Made by a program: the position numbers and the translations under genes. A DNA stretch of 64,000 nt from positions 248,001 to 312,000 of the forward strand of contig JADJVZ010000013.1 of NCBI GenBank assembly GCA_016716635.1, given 5' to 3'. This document shows positions 36,919 through 46,290 of the stretch, in pieces. The notes under the pieces are model-generated. The model was given only the letters and a program-made list of their open reading frames with translations. It did not search any database and was not told the origin of the DNA. This DNA is from Micropruina sp. (GTDB taxonomy: Bacteria > Actinomycetota > Actinomycetes > Propionibacteriales > Propionibacteriaceae). The first letter of the stretch is position 1. Each line of letters begins with the position of its first letter.

Positions 36919-38295
36919 GTGACCGACACCGCTTTACCGCCCGTAACCCTCGTCATCTTGGGAGCCTCCGGCGATCTGACGCACCGGCTGCTGCTTCCGG
37001 GGTTGGGCACGCTGCTCACCGAGAAGCCGTACGACGTGACCTTGATCGGGGCCGCCATGGCGCCCCTGACGGATGGGGAGTGGAAGGCCCTCGTCGAAGC
37101 CGCGCTCAAGGACGCGAAGCTGCGTCCCTCGCGCATCGAGGCCGTCTTGGCCAAGACCCGCTACATCAACGTCGATGTCACCAACAAGGACAACTGGCTG
37201 GCGTTGCTGCCCAACCTGCCCGAGAACTCGGTGTTGTACTTCGCGCTGCCCCCGGCCGTCACCGCGAAGGCGTGTCAGGTGCTGGCCACCCTCGACCTGC
37301 CCAAGGGTTTGAAGTTGGCGCTGGAGAAGCCGTTCGGCACGTCGCTGGAGTCGGCCAAGGAACTCAATCACCTGCTGATGAGCGTCGTCCCCGAGAACCA
37401 GATCTTCCGGGTCGACCACTTCCTCGGCAAGGCCACCGTGCTGAACCTGCTCGGCATCCGCTTCACCAACCGGATCTTCGAGCCGATTTGGGATTGCGGC
37501 GACATCGAGTCGGTGTCGATCATCGTCGACGAAACCCTCGGCCTCGAAGGCCGCGCCGGCTACTACGACAACAACGGCGCGCTGAAAGACATGATCCAAA
37601 GCCACCTGCTGCTGATGATGGCGATCTTCGCGATGGAGGAGCCCGCGTCGCTGGACGAACGCGAGGTGCGCGACCTCATCGCCCACACGCTGCGCGCCAC
37701 CACGCTGTGGACCGACGATCCGGTCACCAGTTCGCGCCGCGCCCGCTACACCTCGGGGCAGATCCACGGGACCCAGGTGCCGGGCTACGTCGAGGAGCCG
37801 GGCGTAGATCCGGCCAAGAACACCGAGACCCTGGCCGAAATCTCGCTGCGCATCAACAACAGCCGGTGGCACGACGTGAAGTTCACCTTGCACAGCGGCA
37901 AGGCGTTGGGCGATGAGCGCAACGGGATCACCGTGCTGTTCCGTCCCGTGCCCCACATCCCCACCGGCTTCGTGGACGGCGACATCGCGCGCAATGTGCT
38001 GTGGATCGGCATGAAGCCGGTCACCCTCGCCCTCCAGGTGTCGACGAACGTGGCGAGCGATCGGTTCAAGCTCGAATCAACGGTGCTCTCCGCCGATCTC
38101 GACGACGCCCCGCTGCGTCCCTACGGCGAAATTTTGGACGAGATTTTCGAGGGCGATCCGCTGCTGAGTGTCCGCGGCGACATCGCCGAAGAGTGCTGGC
38201 GCATCGTGGAGCCCGTCCTGGACGCCTGGGAGAAGAACCTGGTTCCGATGGACGAATACACGGCGGGCTGGGCGGGTCCGAACGCCTGGCGCTGA
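36919..38295 (+). CDS. zwf: Glucose-6-phosphate dehydrogenase
   Basis: 458 aa, GTG start. NADP site VILGASGDLTHRLLLPGL (standard is GASGDL..RK), EKPFGTSLESA, and the active-site segment RVDHFLGKATVLNLLGIRFT, with His and Lys in place. GYYDNNGALKDMIQSHLLL is the family's 'YyDe.GalrDm.QnHLlq' block. It catalyses the first step of the oxidative pentose phosphate pathway. Unlike the usual actinobacterial arrangement, no transketolase, transaldolase, opcA or pgl gene is near, so this may be a second, accessory copy. Confidence 0.92.
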   Translation: MTDTALPPVTLVILGASGDLTHRLLLPGLGTLLTEKPYDVTLIGAAMAPLTDGEWKALVEAALKDAKLRPSRIEAVLAKTRYINVDVTNKDNWLALLPNLPENSVLYFALPPAVTAKACQVLATLDLPKGLKLALEKPFGTSLESAKELNHLLMSVVPENQIFRVDHFLGKATVLNLLGIRFTNRIFEPIWDCGDIESVSIIVDETLGLEGRAGYYDNNGALKDMIQSHLLLMMAIFAMEEPASLDEREVRDLIAHTLRATTLWTDDPVTSSRRARYTSGQIHGTQVPGYVEEPGVDPAKNTETLAEISLRINNSRWHDVKFTLHSGKALGDERNGITVLFRPVPHIPTGFVDGDIARNVLWIGMKPVTLALQVSTNVASDRFKLESTVLSADLDDAPLRPYGEILDEIFEGDPLLSVRGDIAEECWRIVEPVLDAWEKNLVPMDEYTAGWAGPNAWR

Positions 38296-38364
38296 GCGTT
38301 CTGCTGCGACTGACGTCCCCTTTCCGGGCACCGCCTGGGCCGTGACTCCTCCGAGGCCGATCGC

Positions 38365-39420
38365 TCAGAGGTCGACCGTCACGCCTTCGGCGTATTGGCC
38401 GTCCGCACGACGCTCGGGCAACTGCACCTGATACCGAGGCCCGGCGCCGGCGATCAGGTCGGTCACGAAGGGCGTCACATAGTTGAGGACGAACGTCGGG
38501 GGCTCCGGCTGCGAGACCACGACCCGGGCCAGCGCCTCCGGATGCGGGTGCTTGAACCGCGCGCCGTTCGTCGACACCAGCCACAAGGGGGCCACGATCC
38601 GCTGGCACAGAGCGATATTGGTGTTGTTGCGCGAGGCGTGATGCGACAGCTTGACCGCGTCGAAGTGCTGGATCGGCTGGCCCAGCCGGTCGAACGCCGC
38701 CAGGATCCCCTTGGGTGGCACGTCGGCCAAGAACAGCGCCCGGCGTCCGCCGAATTCTGCGATGAACGAGATCCCCGACCGATTCGGCAGGCTGCGGTCT
38801 TCGGTAAAGGGGGCGTCGGCCCAGTCCAGCGGATCGAAGGCGCCGAGGGCGTCGCCGCGGCGCCAATCGGCGGGGGTGCTGGTGCCCTTGCCGGCCATCG
38901 CGCCCATCACCTGCTGCCACCCCTTGTATAAGGCGTTGAGATTCGCCCGCGTGGGGGTCAACAAGGTGAGGCGCATGCCGCCCGCCAGCGTCACCACCGG
39001 CAGCGGCCCGTCATCCGGCACCACGACGGCGTTGCCCTCGAATGCCGCGTTCCAGCGATCAGGGTGTGGCAGCAGGGAGGCGGTGAGCATCTCGGCGTCC
39101 GTCGCCCCCAACGAGACAGGGGCGACGTGTCGGTAGCCGTTCATCCAGATGTCCTTGAACAACGGCACCCGGGCGGGGTCGGAGAGCAACGACACCAGAC
39201 CCTGAATGTGGTCGGCGTCGATGTGGGTCTCGACCGCCAACTCGACGCGATCGGTCGTGCCCGGCAACGCCCGAATGCGCTTCTCGAGCGCCGGGACCAA
39301 CGACGAGATGGTTTGCGAAGGTCCGCCGTCGATCAGCAGGTGGTGCGGGTGAGTGGAGGTGCCGTAGCTCACCCACAGACAGTCGCCGCGCTCCGCTGGA
39401 AGCATTTCGATACGAAACAT
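38365..39420 (-). CDS. Metallo-beta-lactamase-fold hydrolase (ComEC/Rec2-like), third gene of operon
   Basis: 351 aa from the ATG at 39420, six bases after the stop of the CHAT gene. MFRIEMLPAERGDCLWVSYG, then HHLLIDGGPS is the usual start of ComEC-type MBL proteins. The metal site is ETHIDADHIQG (HxDADH), with FLADVPPKG and LSHHASRNN providing further ligands. No membrane helices or ComEC channel are present, so it is a free cytoplasmic hydrolase, perhaps a nuclease or phosphodiesterase. Its position at the end of the patatin-CHAT operon links it to that system; the substrate is unknown. Confidence 0.85.
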   Translation of the reverse strand: MFRIEMLPAERGDCLWVSYGTSTHPHHLLIDGGPSQTISSLVPALEKRIRALPGTTDRVELAVETHIDADHIQGLVSLLSDPARVPLFKDIWMNGYRHVAPVSLGATDAEMLTASLLPHPDRWNAAFEGNAVVVPDDGPLPVVTLAGGMRLTLLTPTRANLNALYKGWQQVMGAMAGKGTSTPADWRRGDALGAFDPLDWADAPFTEDRSLPNRSGISFIAEFGGRRALFLADVPPKGILAAFDRLGQPIQHFDAVKLSHHASRNNTNIALCQRIVAPLWLVSTNGARFKHPHPEALARVVVSQPEPPTFVLNYVTPFVTDLIAGAGPRYQVQLPERRADGQYAEGVTVDL

Positions 39421-39425
39421 CGGCC

Positions 39426-41597
39426 TCAGACCGCCCATTCGGAGTCGCCATAGCCCGTCAGGGCCATAGCTGACAGTAACCCCTCCCGCAGGGATGCCCG
39501 ACGAAACTCGGTGAGAACCTGCCCCACCGGGCGGCCCGCGTTGGCGGGTTCGTTCAGCGCGGTGACCAGGCGTCCGGCCAGTTCGGCTGCGGCGAAGGGC
39601 CCCAATTTGGCCAGCGAGGAGAACACCACCGCGGCCCCCGCGTTGAGAAAACGCATCGCGAAGCCGGTCAGATCATCTTCGCTACCGGCGGTATCGCATC
39701 CGAACAGGATGACCGTGGGGGCCAGGTCGAGACGGCCCCCGGTGACCACGTCAGCGCCGATGAAAGGACGTTCCAGCATCGAATCCGAGATCTCCAGGGC
39801 GGGCGGATCCTCGGCCTCTGGTCCGGCGGGGGACATCGCCGTGTGGGGCAACAGCACGAGCAGCCCGTGGGACTGCTTGGCCAGGGAGGCGCGCCAGGTC
39901 GTCCAATCCGCTGTGCGGGGGGTGTCCGCAAGTGCGGAGTGCTGCTGCATCTCGGGCTTGACCTTCGAGCTGGCCGCGAACATCAGGCCGTCCAACGCCA
40001 GGCGAGGCCGATTGGGATCCGGCACCACCATGCTGACCTCGGCGTCGCCGTTCTCGACCAGGCGATAAAGCCGCTCAATGATCCGCCGAACGCCCCAGAA
40101 GCCCGCTGGGCACACCACGCGTTGGGGCTGCGGTGACTCGCAGGCGTCCAGGCACCCGCCTGCGACCCACGCCGGGCACAGCTTCGCGGCGTCGACCGGC
40201 ACAGCCCGGTCGTAGAGCAGTTCGAGGGGCAGCACGTGGGGGGCTCGGGACGTGACGACCTGGACGGGTCCCTGCCCCAGCGAGCTCATCACCGGCTGCA
40301 GGGACTGGTACAAGTCCGCGCCCGCCTGCGCGAGCCGGACCAACATCGCGGCCACGCCTTTTCGTCCGGCCGCGGTGCTGGGATCGAGCGCGATCGCCTT
40401 GTTCAACAAGCGCCGCAGCACCTCGGCCAGCTGCTCGTACTCCGGCAACAACGCCACGGCGGTAGCGCTGGGCGTGGTGGCGGTCGTCCGACCGTGGCCG
40501 TCGGTGTCGAGCACCACGGCCGCCGGCGTGACCGAGTCGGCCGGTCGCTGCTGGACGGGGTCGCCCATGGCCAGCAGGGAGCGCGCGGCCGTCGGTTCGC
40601 CCACGCGCCCGCTCAGCTCCGCCAGCACGATGACCCGGCCGGCCTTCGTCACCACCAGTTGCGCGCGCGCTTCCGTCGCCGCCTCCGGCACCCGCCAACC
40701 CAGCATCAGGGTCGCGCTGCGTCCCGCCCGCGGCACCAGCAGATCCCCAAAGCTGGGAGTGCCGACCTCCGGCACGAGGGGGGTGAGCTGCACGTGGACG
40801 ACGACGAAATCCGCCCCCGGAGTGAGGTCCAACTCAGCGTCGCTGACCATGATCCCGAGCAGGGTGTGCGTCTCCTGCGGACCGAGGAAGACGCCGACGC
40901 TGTTGTCGCCGCTTCGCAGCACGTTGTCCGGGACGGCCCCCGCCACCCCGATCGTGCACTGCAAGCGACGCGTTGTCGCTGCCGGCTCGTCCCCCCCGAC
41001 CGTCGTCGGCTCGCTGGGCGGCGGCCCCTCGGCGCCGGATGCCTCGGGCTCTTCGGCGTCCATCGCGGGCGGTGGCCCGGCGTCGGCGGCCGCGGGCGGC
41101 TCGGCGTGCTGCCCCGGACGGCGTCGCGCCACGTGAGACGGGGGGACGAGGTGGTCAGCGTCCCCGGGCGATTCCCCAGGGTGAACGCCCGGAGGTGTGA
41201 GCGCCGCGGTGGGCGGCCTCCGCGGACCCGGTGGAAGCGGGGGCTGGGCTTTGGTGCCGGGGGTGCGATGAACCGGGGGCCAGGTCACCACGCGTCCATC
41301 GACACCAGCGGACAACTCGAGGACCGCAAGATCCCCGCCCATGATCTCGAACGGTTCAGTGAAGCGGCAGCGGTAGGGCGGCTTGAAGCCCGCATCGGTC
41401 AGGGTTTGAAGCAGCCAGGTCAGTTCGTGCGCCAGCTGGTCGTCCACCTGGCGGGCGAACTCCGCCCATGCTGATCGCGCGCGGTGCCGCGCCAACGGGG
41501 TAATCCGCATGGTGGCCTCGACTGCGTCCACGCCGTCGCCGAGTTGTCGGAACCAGACCGTTCCCTCCCCCGAGCGCAACGCCTCGGCCAAGGTCAT
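39426..41597 (-). CDS. CHAT-domain caspase-like protease, second gene of operon
   Basis: 723 aa. An N-terminal module (1-115, starting MTLAEALRSGEGTVWFRQL) is followed by a Pro-rich linker (about 120-210) and a predicted beta-sandwich (about 212-335). The CHAT domain covers about 390-723. In it, LPLELLYDRAVP matches the 'lPwEll~d' block, LLVLLPHTAMS holds the probable catalytic His, and VILFGCDTAGS the catalytic Cys. CHAT proteases cleave partners in several bacterial immunity and cell-death systems. The patatin stop overlaps this start by four bases, and the MBL gene follows, so the three proteins are probably made together. Confidence 0.82.
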   Translation of the reverse strand: MTLAEALRSGEGTVWFRQLGDGVDAVEATMRITPLARHRARSAWAEFARQVDDQLAHELTWLLQTLTDAGFKPPYRCRFTEPFEIMGGDLAVLELSAGVDGRVVTWPPVHRTPGTKAQPPLPPGPRRPPTAALTPPGVHPGESPGDADHLVPPSHVARRRPGQHAEPPAAADAGPPPAMDAEEPEASGAEGPPPSEPTTVGGDEPAATTRRLQCTIGVAGAVPDNVLRSGDNSVGVFLGPQETHTLLGIMVSDAELDLTPGADFVVVHVQLTPLVPEVGTPSFGDLLVPRAGRSATLMLGWRVPEAATEARAQLVVTKAGRVIVLAELSGRVGEPTAARSLLAMGDPVQQRPADSVTPAAVVLDTDGHGRTTATTPSATAVALLPEYEQLAEVLRRLLNKAIALDPSTAAGRKGVAAMLVRLAQAGADLYQSLQPVMSSLGQGPVQVVTSRAPHVLPLELLYDRAVPVDAAKLCPAWVAGGCLDACESPQPQRVVCPAGFWGVRRIIERLYRLVENGDAEVSMVVPDPNRPRLALDGLMFAASSKVKPEMQQHSALADTPRTADWTTWRASLAKQSHGLLVLLPHTAMSPAGPEAEDPPALEISDSMLERPFIGADVVTGGRLDLAPTVILFGCDTAGSEDDLTGFAMRFLNAGAAVVFSSLAKLGPFAAAELAGRLVTALNEPANAGRPVGQVLTEFRRASLREGLLSAMALTGYGDSEWAV

Positions 41598-42691
41598 ACT
41601 CCGACACCTCCCGGCAGCGGGAAGCCCGGCGGTTCGGGGAGGTGGGGGTCGACGTAGGAACGGAGCCCCGCGTCCGCGGCGGCATACCCCCAGTTGACCA
41701 GGCCGTAAAGGGTCTCGTCGGGCAGCGCCTTGAGGCGGGTGGGGGTGTCACCAAGGCGCTTGGCCGCGGTCACCGGGACCGGAAGGGTCGAGGCAAAGGC
41801 GGGGAAGTCGGTGGGGTCGGTGGTCACGGCCCAAAATGCCCCCTTGAGATCGTTCGTGGTGCTCTTCAGGGCAGCCATCACCTGCCGCTTCCGCAGCCAT
41901 CCCACCTCGGCCTGCAGCGTCAACAGCACGCGGTAGGTGCCGAGGATCCACCCGCGGTGCGGTCGCGGCTCTTCTTTGAACGGGCCGCCGGCGTCGGAGA
42001 CGAAGATCGTCCCGCAGTTCTTCAGGACCGGCTCGATCCCGAGGTTGTCGTACACGCCCCCATCGGTGAGGGTGGCGTGCTTGCCGTCCACCAGGTTCAA
42101 CACCACCGGGGAGAGGAAGGGCGGGAAGGCGGACGAGGCCGCGACCGCCTGGGCCAGCGGCAGGGTCGGGTTGGGGTAGTTGGCGGTCTTGTAGTCGCGC
42201 ATGTAGGGACGCGAGAAGCGCCATCCGACACCGTTCGAGAGGTCGGTGGCCATGATGATGAACCGGGGGCCGGAGTTGTCGTCCGGGAGGGATTGCAGCG
42301 TTGCCCCGTGGTACAGCATCCGGTCGTAGACGCCCTCGACCTCATGGGCCACCCCACCGAAGAGCAGTCCCTTGAGCACGGCGGGCACGTCCAAGGTGTA
42401 GCGCCCCATGGCAAGGATCGGCTCGACCACGTGTTCAAGAAAGTCGATCGCAACCCCCGTTTGGTCGAACTCCAGGTTCCTCCAGGTGCACCCCAGCAGA
42501 CCCGCGGTGATGGAGCCGCCGGAGACGGAGGAGATCCGCGTGAGCTTGGGCAGATAACCCGCGTCGTTCAGGCGCCACAGCGTGCCCAGGTGGAACAGCA
42601 TCGCGCGGTACCCGCCGCCGGACAGACACAGCCCGACGCCCGTGGGTCGACTCACCGGCAAGCCGGGGAGGGTGTCGTCTAGGTCGGTCAT
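41594..42691 (-). CDS. Patatin-like phospholipase, first gene of operon
   Basis: About 365 aa from the ATG at 42691, preceded by GAGGGGG; a start at 42727 would add 12 residues. LCLSGGGYRAMLFHLGTL is the oxyanion-hole block. The serine nucleophile lies in ISSVSGGSITAGLL, a GxSxG variant (SVSGG). The second catalytic residue is Asp in TDGGVYDNLG. Patatins are Ser-Asp acyl hydrolases of membrane lipids and are common effectors of bacterial immunity. No membrane anchor is visible. Its stop overlaps the CHAT start, indicating translational coupling. Confidence 0.88.
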   Translation of the reverse strand: MTDLDDTLPGLPVSRPTGVGLCLSGGGYRAMLFHLGTLWRLNDAGYLPKLTRISSVSGGSITAGLLGCTWRNLEFDQTGVAIDFLEHVVEPILAMGRYTLDVPAVLKGLLFGGVAHEVEGVYDRMLYHGATLQSLPDDNSGPRFIIMATDLSNGVGWRFSRPYMRDYKTANYPNPTLPLAQAVAASSAFPPFLSPVVLNLVDGKHATLTDGGVYDNLGIEPVLKNCGTIFVSDAGGPFKEEPRPHRGWILGTYRVLLTLQAEVGWLRKRQVMAALKSTTNDLKGAFWAVTTDPTDFPAFASTLPVPVTAAKRLGDTPTRLKALPDETLYGLVNWGYAAADAGLRSYVDPHLPEPPGFPLPGGVGV

Positions 42692-42827
42692 CGCGGCCCC
42701 CTCGAGCTCCGGCCGGAACCGTCGCATCGCCGCGTGGCCCGGCTTGTGCTCCTAGCTTCCCCCCTTCGAGGGCCTGGCGGGGGCCATGGCGCAGAATTGC
42801 GAAGAGGTGTGGCCGCGCCCGGGACGA

Positions 42828-43424
42828 CTACCCCTGATGCGGCTCCGGGGTTCCGAGGGACGGCTCAAAGAGATCGGCGATGGCGCGGACGCGGGCCACA
42901 TACGCCGGCCAGTCGTAGTTCTCGGGCAAATTGGACGACTCCGCCCGCAGCCCCGCCGCCCCATCGATACCCTCGCGCAGGATGTCGGCCTGCCCGGCGT
43001 GGCGGTTGATCTCGGCGATGACGTGGATCAACACCGTGTGCAGGGTGACGTGGCGCCGGTCTTCGGGCCACCACGGCACGAGACCTTTGGCGTCCAAGGG
43101 CAGGTCGGCAATCGTGGCATCGGCCAGCTCGCAGGAGCGCCCGAAGTCCGCCAGCACCGAGCCCAGCGACTCCTCGGCGGTCGCCACCAGATCGGCGTGC
43201 GGATCCGCGCGCTCGAGAGGCGCCCCGTCCGGCATCGGACGTCCGAACACCGGCCCGAGGTACCCCGCCTGGACGAACGCCACATGCTTCAGCAGCCCCA
43301 GCAGGCTCGTGCCCGTGGGTGTGCGCGGCAGCCGGGCCTCGAACTCGGTGAGCCCCTCCAGCTTCCACGCCAACGACTCCCGGGCCACGCCGAGGTAGGA
43401 GTGCAGGACGTCCTTATCGTTCAT
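42828..43424 (-). CDS. DinB/DUF664-family protein
   Basis: 198 aa. Four-helix bundle with metal-binding His residues in LLKHVAFVQAGYL and HVIAEINRHAGQADILREG. The Trp-rich ending with ESSNLPENYDW fits DUF664. DinB-like proteins in actinobacteria include mycothiol-dependent transferases, so a thiol-transfer role is possible. It is 137 bases upstream of the patatin gene in the same direction, without coupling, so it may or may not belong to that operon. Confidence 0.85.
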   Translation of the reverse strand: MNDKDVLHSYLGVARESLAWKLEGLTEFEARLPRTPTGTSLLGLLKHVAFVQAGYLGPVFGRPMPDGAPLERADPHADLVATAEESLGSVLADFGRSCELADATIADLPLDAKGLVPWWPEDRRHVTLHTVLIHVIAEINRHAGQADILREGIDGAAGLRAESSNLPENYDWPAYVARVRAIADLFEPSLGTPEPHQG

Positions 43425-43545
43425 GACGCCACGCTAGCGAGGGACTCCGACAAAAGCGGTCCCTCGCAGGTCGGCGCGGCCCGTTTCCGCCGTCACGGAA
43501 GAGTTCTTGCTCGCCAAAGCCGCCGAGGACCAGCAGGATGGTGCG

Positions 43546-44382
43546 GTGAGCGAATCAAAAGTTGTGTTGCTGGACGTTGATGGGACGATCGTCGACTACC
43601 ACACCGAACTACCCCCCAGCGCCGCCGTGGCCATCAAGGCCGCGCGCGCCAACGGCCACCGGATCTACATGTGCACCGGACGCTCCAAGGCCGAGATCTA
43701 CCCCTACCTGTGGGACATCGGTTTCGACGGCTACATCGGCGGCAACGGAGCCTTCGTGGAGGACGACGGGGTGACCGTGGTGGATCGGGCACTCGCCGAG
43801 GACGTCTGTCACCGGGCCGTCGCGTGGCTGGTCGCCAACGATTTCGGCTTCTACCTGGAAGCCAACTCGGGCCTGTACGGCAGCGACAACCTGCCGGAGC
43901 GCATGGCTCCCGTCATCGGTGGGCCTGTCGCCGAGGCCATCGAGCGCGTCAAGACCAAGGGGTTCCCCCACATGATCTACGGCACCACGCAGGGCCGTCC
44001 GGACGTGTTCAAGATCAGCTTCGTGCTCGAGGAGGGCGTGGATCTGGAGCAGTTGGCGCAGGAGTACGCCGGGGAGGCCAAGATCGGCACCTGGACCCTC
44101 ACCGGCAAAGGCCCCGAGTTCGGCGAGTTCGGACAACTGGGCGTCGACAAGGGCGTCGCCGTGCGGGCGCTGGGCGAACATCTCGGGGTGTCCCCGGACG
44201 ACATGATCGCGTTCGGTGACTCCAACGCCGACAACGAACTCTTCGCCACCTGCGGTACTACGGTCGCCATGGGCAACGGCTCGGACGCCATCAAAGCTGC
44301 GGCCACATTCGTGACCGACGCCGTGATGGACGATGGCCTCTACAACGCGTTCGTCCGCCTGGGCTTGATCGAAGCCGGCTGA
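43546..44382 (+). CDS. Cof-type HAD phosphatase
   Basis: About 278 aa from the GTG at 43546, with AGGATGG upstream; a TTG at 43507 would extend it. HAD motif I LLDVDGTIVDYH, motif II MCTGRSK, the IIB cap segment GFDGYIGGNGAF, motif III Lys in GVDKGVAVRAL, and motif IV IAFGDSNADNELF. Members dephosphorylate sugar phosphates, FMN or PLP. Nothing nearby shows which. The DinB gene is divergent from it. Confidence 0.88.
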   Translation: MSESKVVLLDVDGTIVDYHTELPPSAAVAIKAARANGHRIYMCTGRSKAEIYPYLWDIGFDGYIGGNGAFVEDDGVTVVDRALAEDVCHRAVAWLVANDFGFYLEANSGLYGSDNLPERMAPVIGGPVAEAIERVKTKGFPHMIYGTTQGRPDVFKISFVLEEGVDLEQLAQEYAGEAKIGTWTLTGKGPEFGEFGQLGVDKGVAVRALGEHLGVSPDDMIAFGDSNADNELFATCGTTVAMGNGSDAIKAAATFVTDAVMDDGLYNAFVRLGLIEAG

Positions 44383-44491
44383 GCCGTACTCTGGGCGACG
44401 CGCGGGTCGACCATCGCGAGGCCTTCAACGGGAACAGAGGGTCCCTCAGGGTGCCTGGCTCGAAACCGCATCATTGGAAAGACTGCACACC

Positions 44492-46135
44492 ATGACGACA
44501 ACCGAAACCGCGGGGAGCGTAAGTCGGCCGTCCCCGCTCGCACCCCTGCGAATCACCGCTTTTCGCTGGCTCTGGCTCGGCGTGGTCATGGGCACGGTGG
44601 GGGCCTTCGCGCAGACCGTCGGTGCGCAGTGGTTGTTCGTGGACGATCCCCACGCGGACACCATCGTGCCGCTGGTCCAGACGGCGATGGCGCTGCCCAC
44701 CGTTTTGTTGGCCTTCCCGGCTGGTGTCCTCGCCGACGCTTTCGACCGCCGATGGATCATGCTGGGCGTCCAGATCTACTTCTTTGCGGTGTCGACGGGG
44801 CTGGCGGTCTTGACCTACCTCGGTCAAATGACGCCTCCGCTGCTGCTGGGGTTTACCTTCGCGCTCGGCGTGGGCACGGCCTTGCAGTTGCCGACCTGGG
44901 GGCCGATCATCGCGGAACTCGTACCGCGCGACCAACTCGCGGCCGCCACCCGGCTCGACATGATCAACGTCAACGTAGCGCGCGCCATCGGCCCGGCCTT
45001 GGCGGGCTTCATCATCGCCCGATGGGGGGTGCCTCCGGTCTTCCTGTTCAACGCGCTGTCGGTGTTGTTCCTGATCGCGGCGCTCGTGCTGTGGAATAGC
45101 CGCGAGCCCGCGGCGTCCAACGGGCGGGAGCGCTTCATCCCCGCGTTGCGCGCGGGCGGACGCTACGTCCGCCACGAGCCGGTGGTGCGGCGGATCTTGA
45201 TCCGCCTGGCGGCGTTCGTGGCCCCCGCGGCCGCCATGTGGGCGTTGCTGCCACTGATCGCCGCTCGGCAACTGGGCATGTCGGCGGCCGGCTACGGCGC
45301 TTTGTTCCTCGGCATCAGCGTGGGGGCCGTGACGGGAGCGTTGACGGTCGGGCAAACGCTGCGCCACCTCTCGTCCAACGCCATGGTGGCCGTGGCGGGA
45401 TTGTGTTTCGGGGCGCCGTTCGCCCTCGTCGCGTTCGCCCCCTCGTTGTGGGTGGCGCTGCCCCTGCTGGCGATCGCGGGGTACGGCTGGACCGTCACCG
45501 CCGCGGTGTTGATGGGCGAACTCCAACTCTTCTTGCCCAGTTGGGTGCGCGCCCGCGCCATCGCCATCTACCTCATGGTGTTCATGGCCTGCCAGGCGCT
45601 CGCGGCACCAATCTGGGGTGCCATGACCACAGTGTTCGGGCTTCAATGGGCGGTTGTTATCGCCGGGGGGCTGGCCGCCTCGACAGCGGTGTTGGCGAAA
45701 CTCGTCCCGATCCAGGAGAACGAAACGTTGGATCGAGGGGTGGTCGAGTTCTGGTCGACGGCCAACCTGCCCTTCGAACCGCTCCCGGACGCCGGACCGA
45801 TCGCGGTGAGCGTGGAGTACGACGTCCCCCGCAATGAGGAAGACAACTTCTTGGAGGCCATGGAGGACATGCGCCGCTCCCGCCGTCGCAACGGTGCCGT
45901 CCGGTGGGATCTGTACCGCGTGGGCGAAAAGCCGCACCGCTTCGTCGAGCTTTTCGTCGTGCCCTCGTGGGAGGAACACATCCGCCAACACTCGGAGCGC
46001 CTCACGCCCGAGGATCAGCGCGCCGAAGAGGTCGCTTTCGCCTACACCGTCCGGACCCCCAAGGGTCGGCACCTGCTACCCCCGCGAGGGCTCGACCTCA
46101 CCGAGGAGCAGCTCCAACACGGCGGTCCCGAGTAG
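44492..46135 (+). CDS. MFS exporter with C-terminal monooxygenase-like domain
   Basis: About 547 aa from the ATG at 44492; a TTG at 44474 is less likely. The first 400 residues form a 12-helix major-facilitator exporter of the EntS/DUF894 type (FRWLWLGVVMGTVGAFAQTV, ADAFDRRWIMLGVQ). The C-terminal 110 residues are a ferredoxin-like, antibiotic-monooxygenase-type domain: VSVEYDVPRNEEDNFLEAME, then WDLYRVGEKPHRFVELFVVP and SWEEHIRQHSERLT. This fusion is known in actinobacterial MFS proteins, but its role is unclear; it could bind the exported molecule. A decayed rsmG 3' end starts right after the stop. Confidence 0.87.
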   Translation: MTTTETAGSVSRPSPLAPLRITAFRWLWLGVVMGTVGAFAQTVGAQWLFVDDPHADTIVPLVQTAMALPTVLLAFPAGVLADAFDRRWIMLGVQIYFFAVSTGLAVLTYLGQMTPPLLLGFTFALGVGTALQLPTWGPIIAELVPRDQLAAATRLDMINVNVARAIGPALAGFIIARWGVPPVFLFNALSVLFLIAALVLWNSREPAASNGRERFIPALRAGGRYVRHEPVVRRILIRLAAFVAPAAAMWALLPLIAARQLGMSAAGYGALFLGISVGAVTGALTVGQTLRHLSSNAMVAVAGLCFGAPFALVAFAPSLWVALPLLAIAGYGWTVTAAVLMGELQLFLPSWVRARAIAIYLMVFMACQALAAPIWGAMTTVFGLQWAVVIAGGLAASTAVLAKLVPIQENETLDRGVVEFWSTANLPFEPLPDAGPIAVSVEYDVPRNEEDNFLEAMEDMRRSRRRNGAVRWDLYRVGEKPHRFVELFVVPSWEEHIRQHSERLTPEDQRAEEVAFAYTVRTPKGRHLLPPRGLDLTEEQLQHGGPE

Positions 46136-46139
46136 TCGG

Positions 46140-46290
46140 CTACCTGGTCGGACGCACGCGGACGATGAACGTGTCGCCGCCCGCCTCCAGCACGCGCGCC
46201 TTGAGGTGCCGTTTCCGGAGTTCAGCCGCTGCGGCTCCGACCTCGGCTACGACGTTGGACCCCTTCTGAGGCAGAAGTTCACCGGCGGGA
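46140..46290 (-). pseudogene. Decayed copy of the rsmG 3' end
   Basis: Read leftward it encodes PAGELLPQKGSNVVAEVGAA, AAELRKRHLKARVLEAGG and DTFIVRVRPTR plus stop. The genuine rsmG ends GELLAQKGSSAQAEVDAA, SADLRRRHLTARVLEAGG, DTFIVRVRPTR. Only the last 49 codons remain, in frame but without any start. It lies directly downstream of the MFS gene and 1.2 kb from the real rsmG in the same orientation. Confidence 0.88.
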
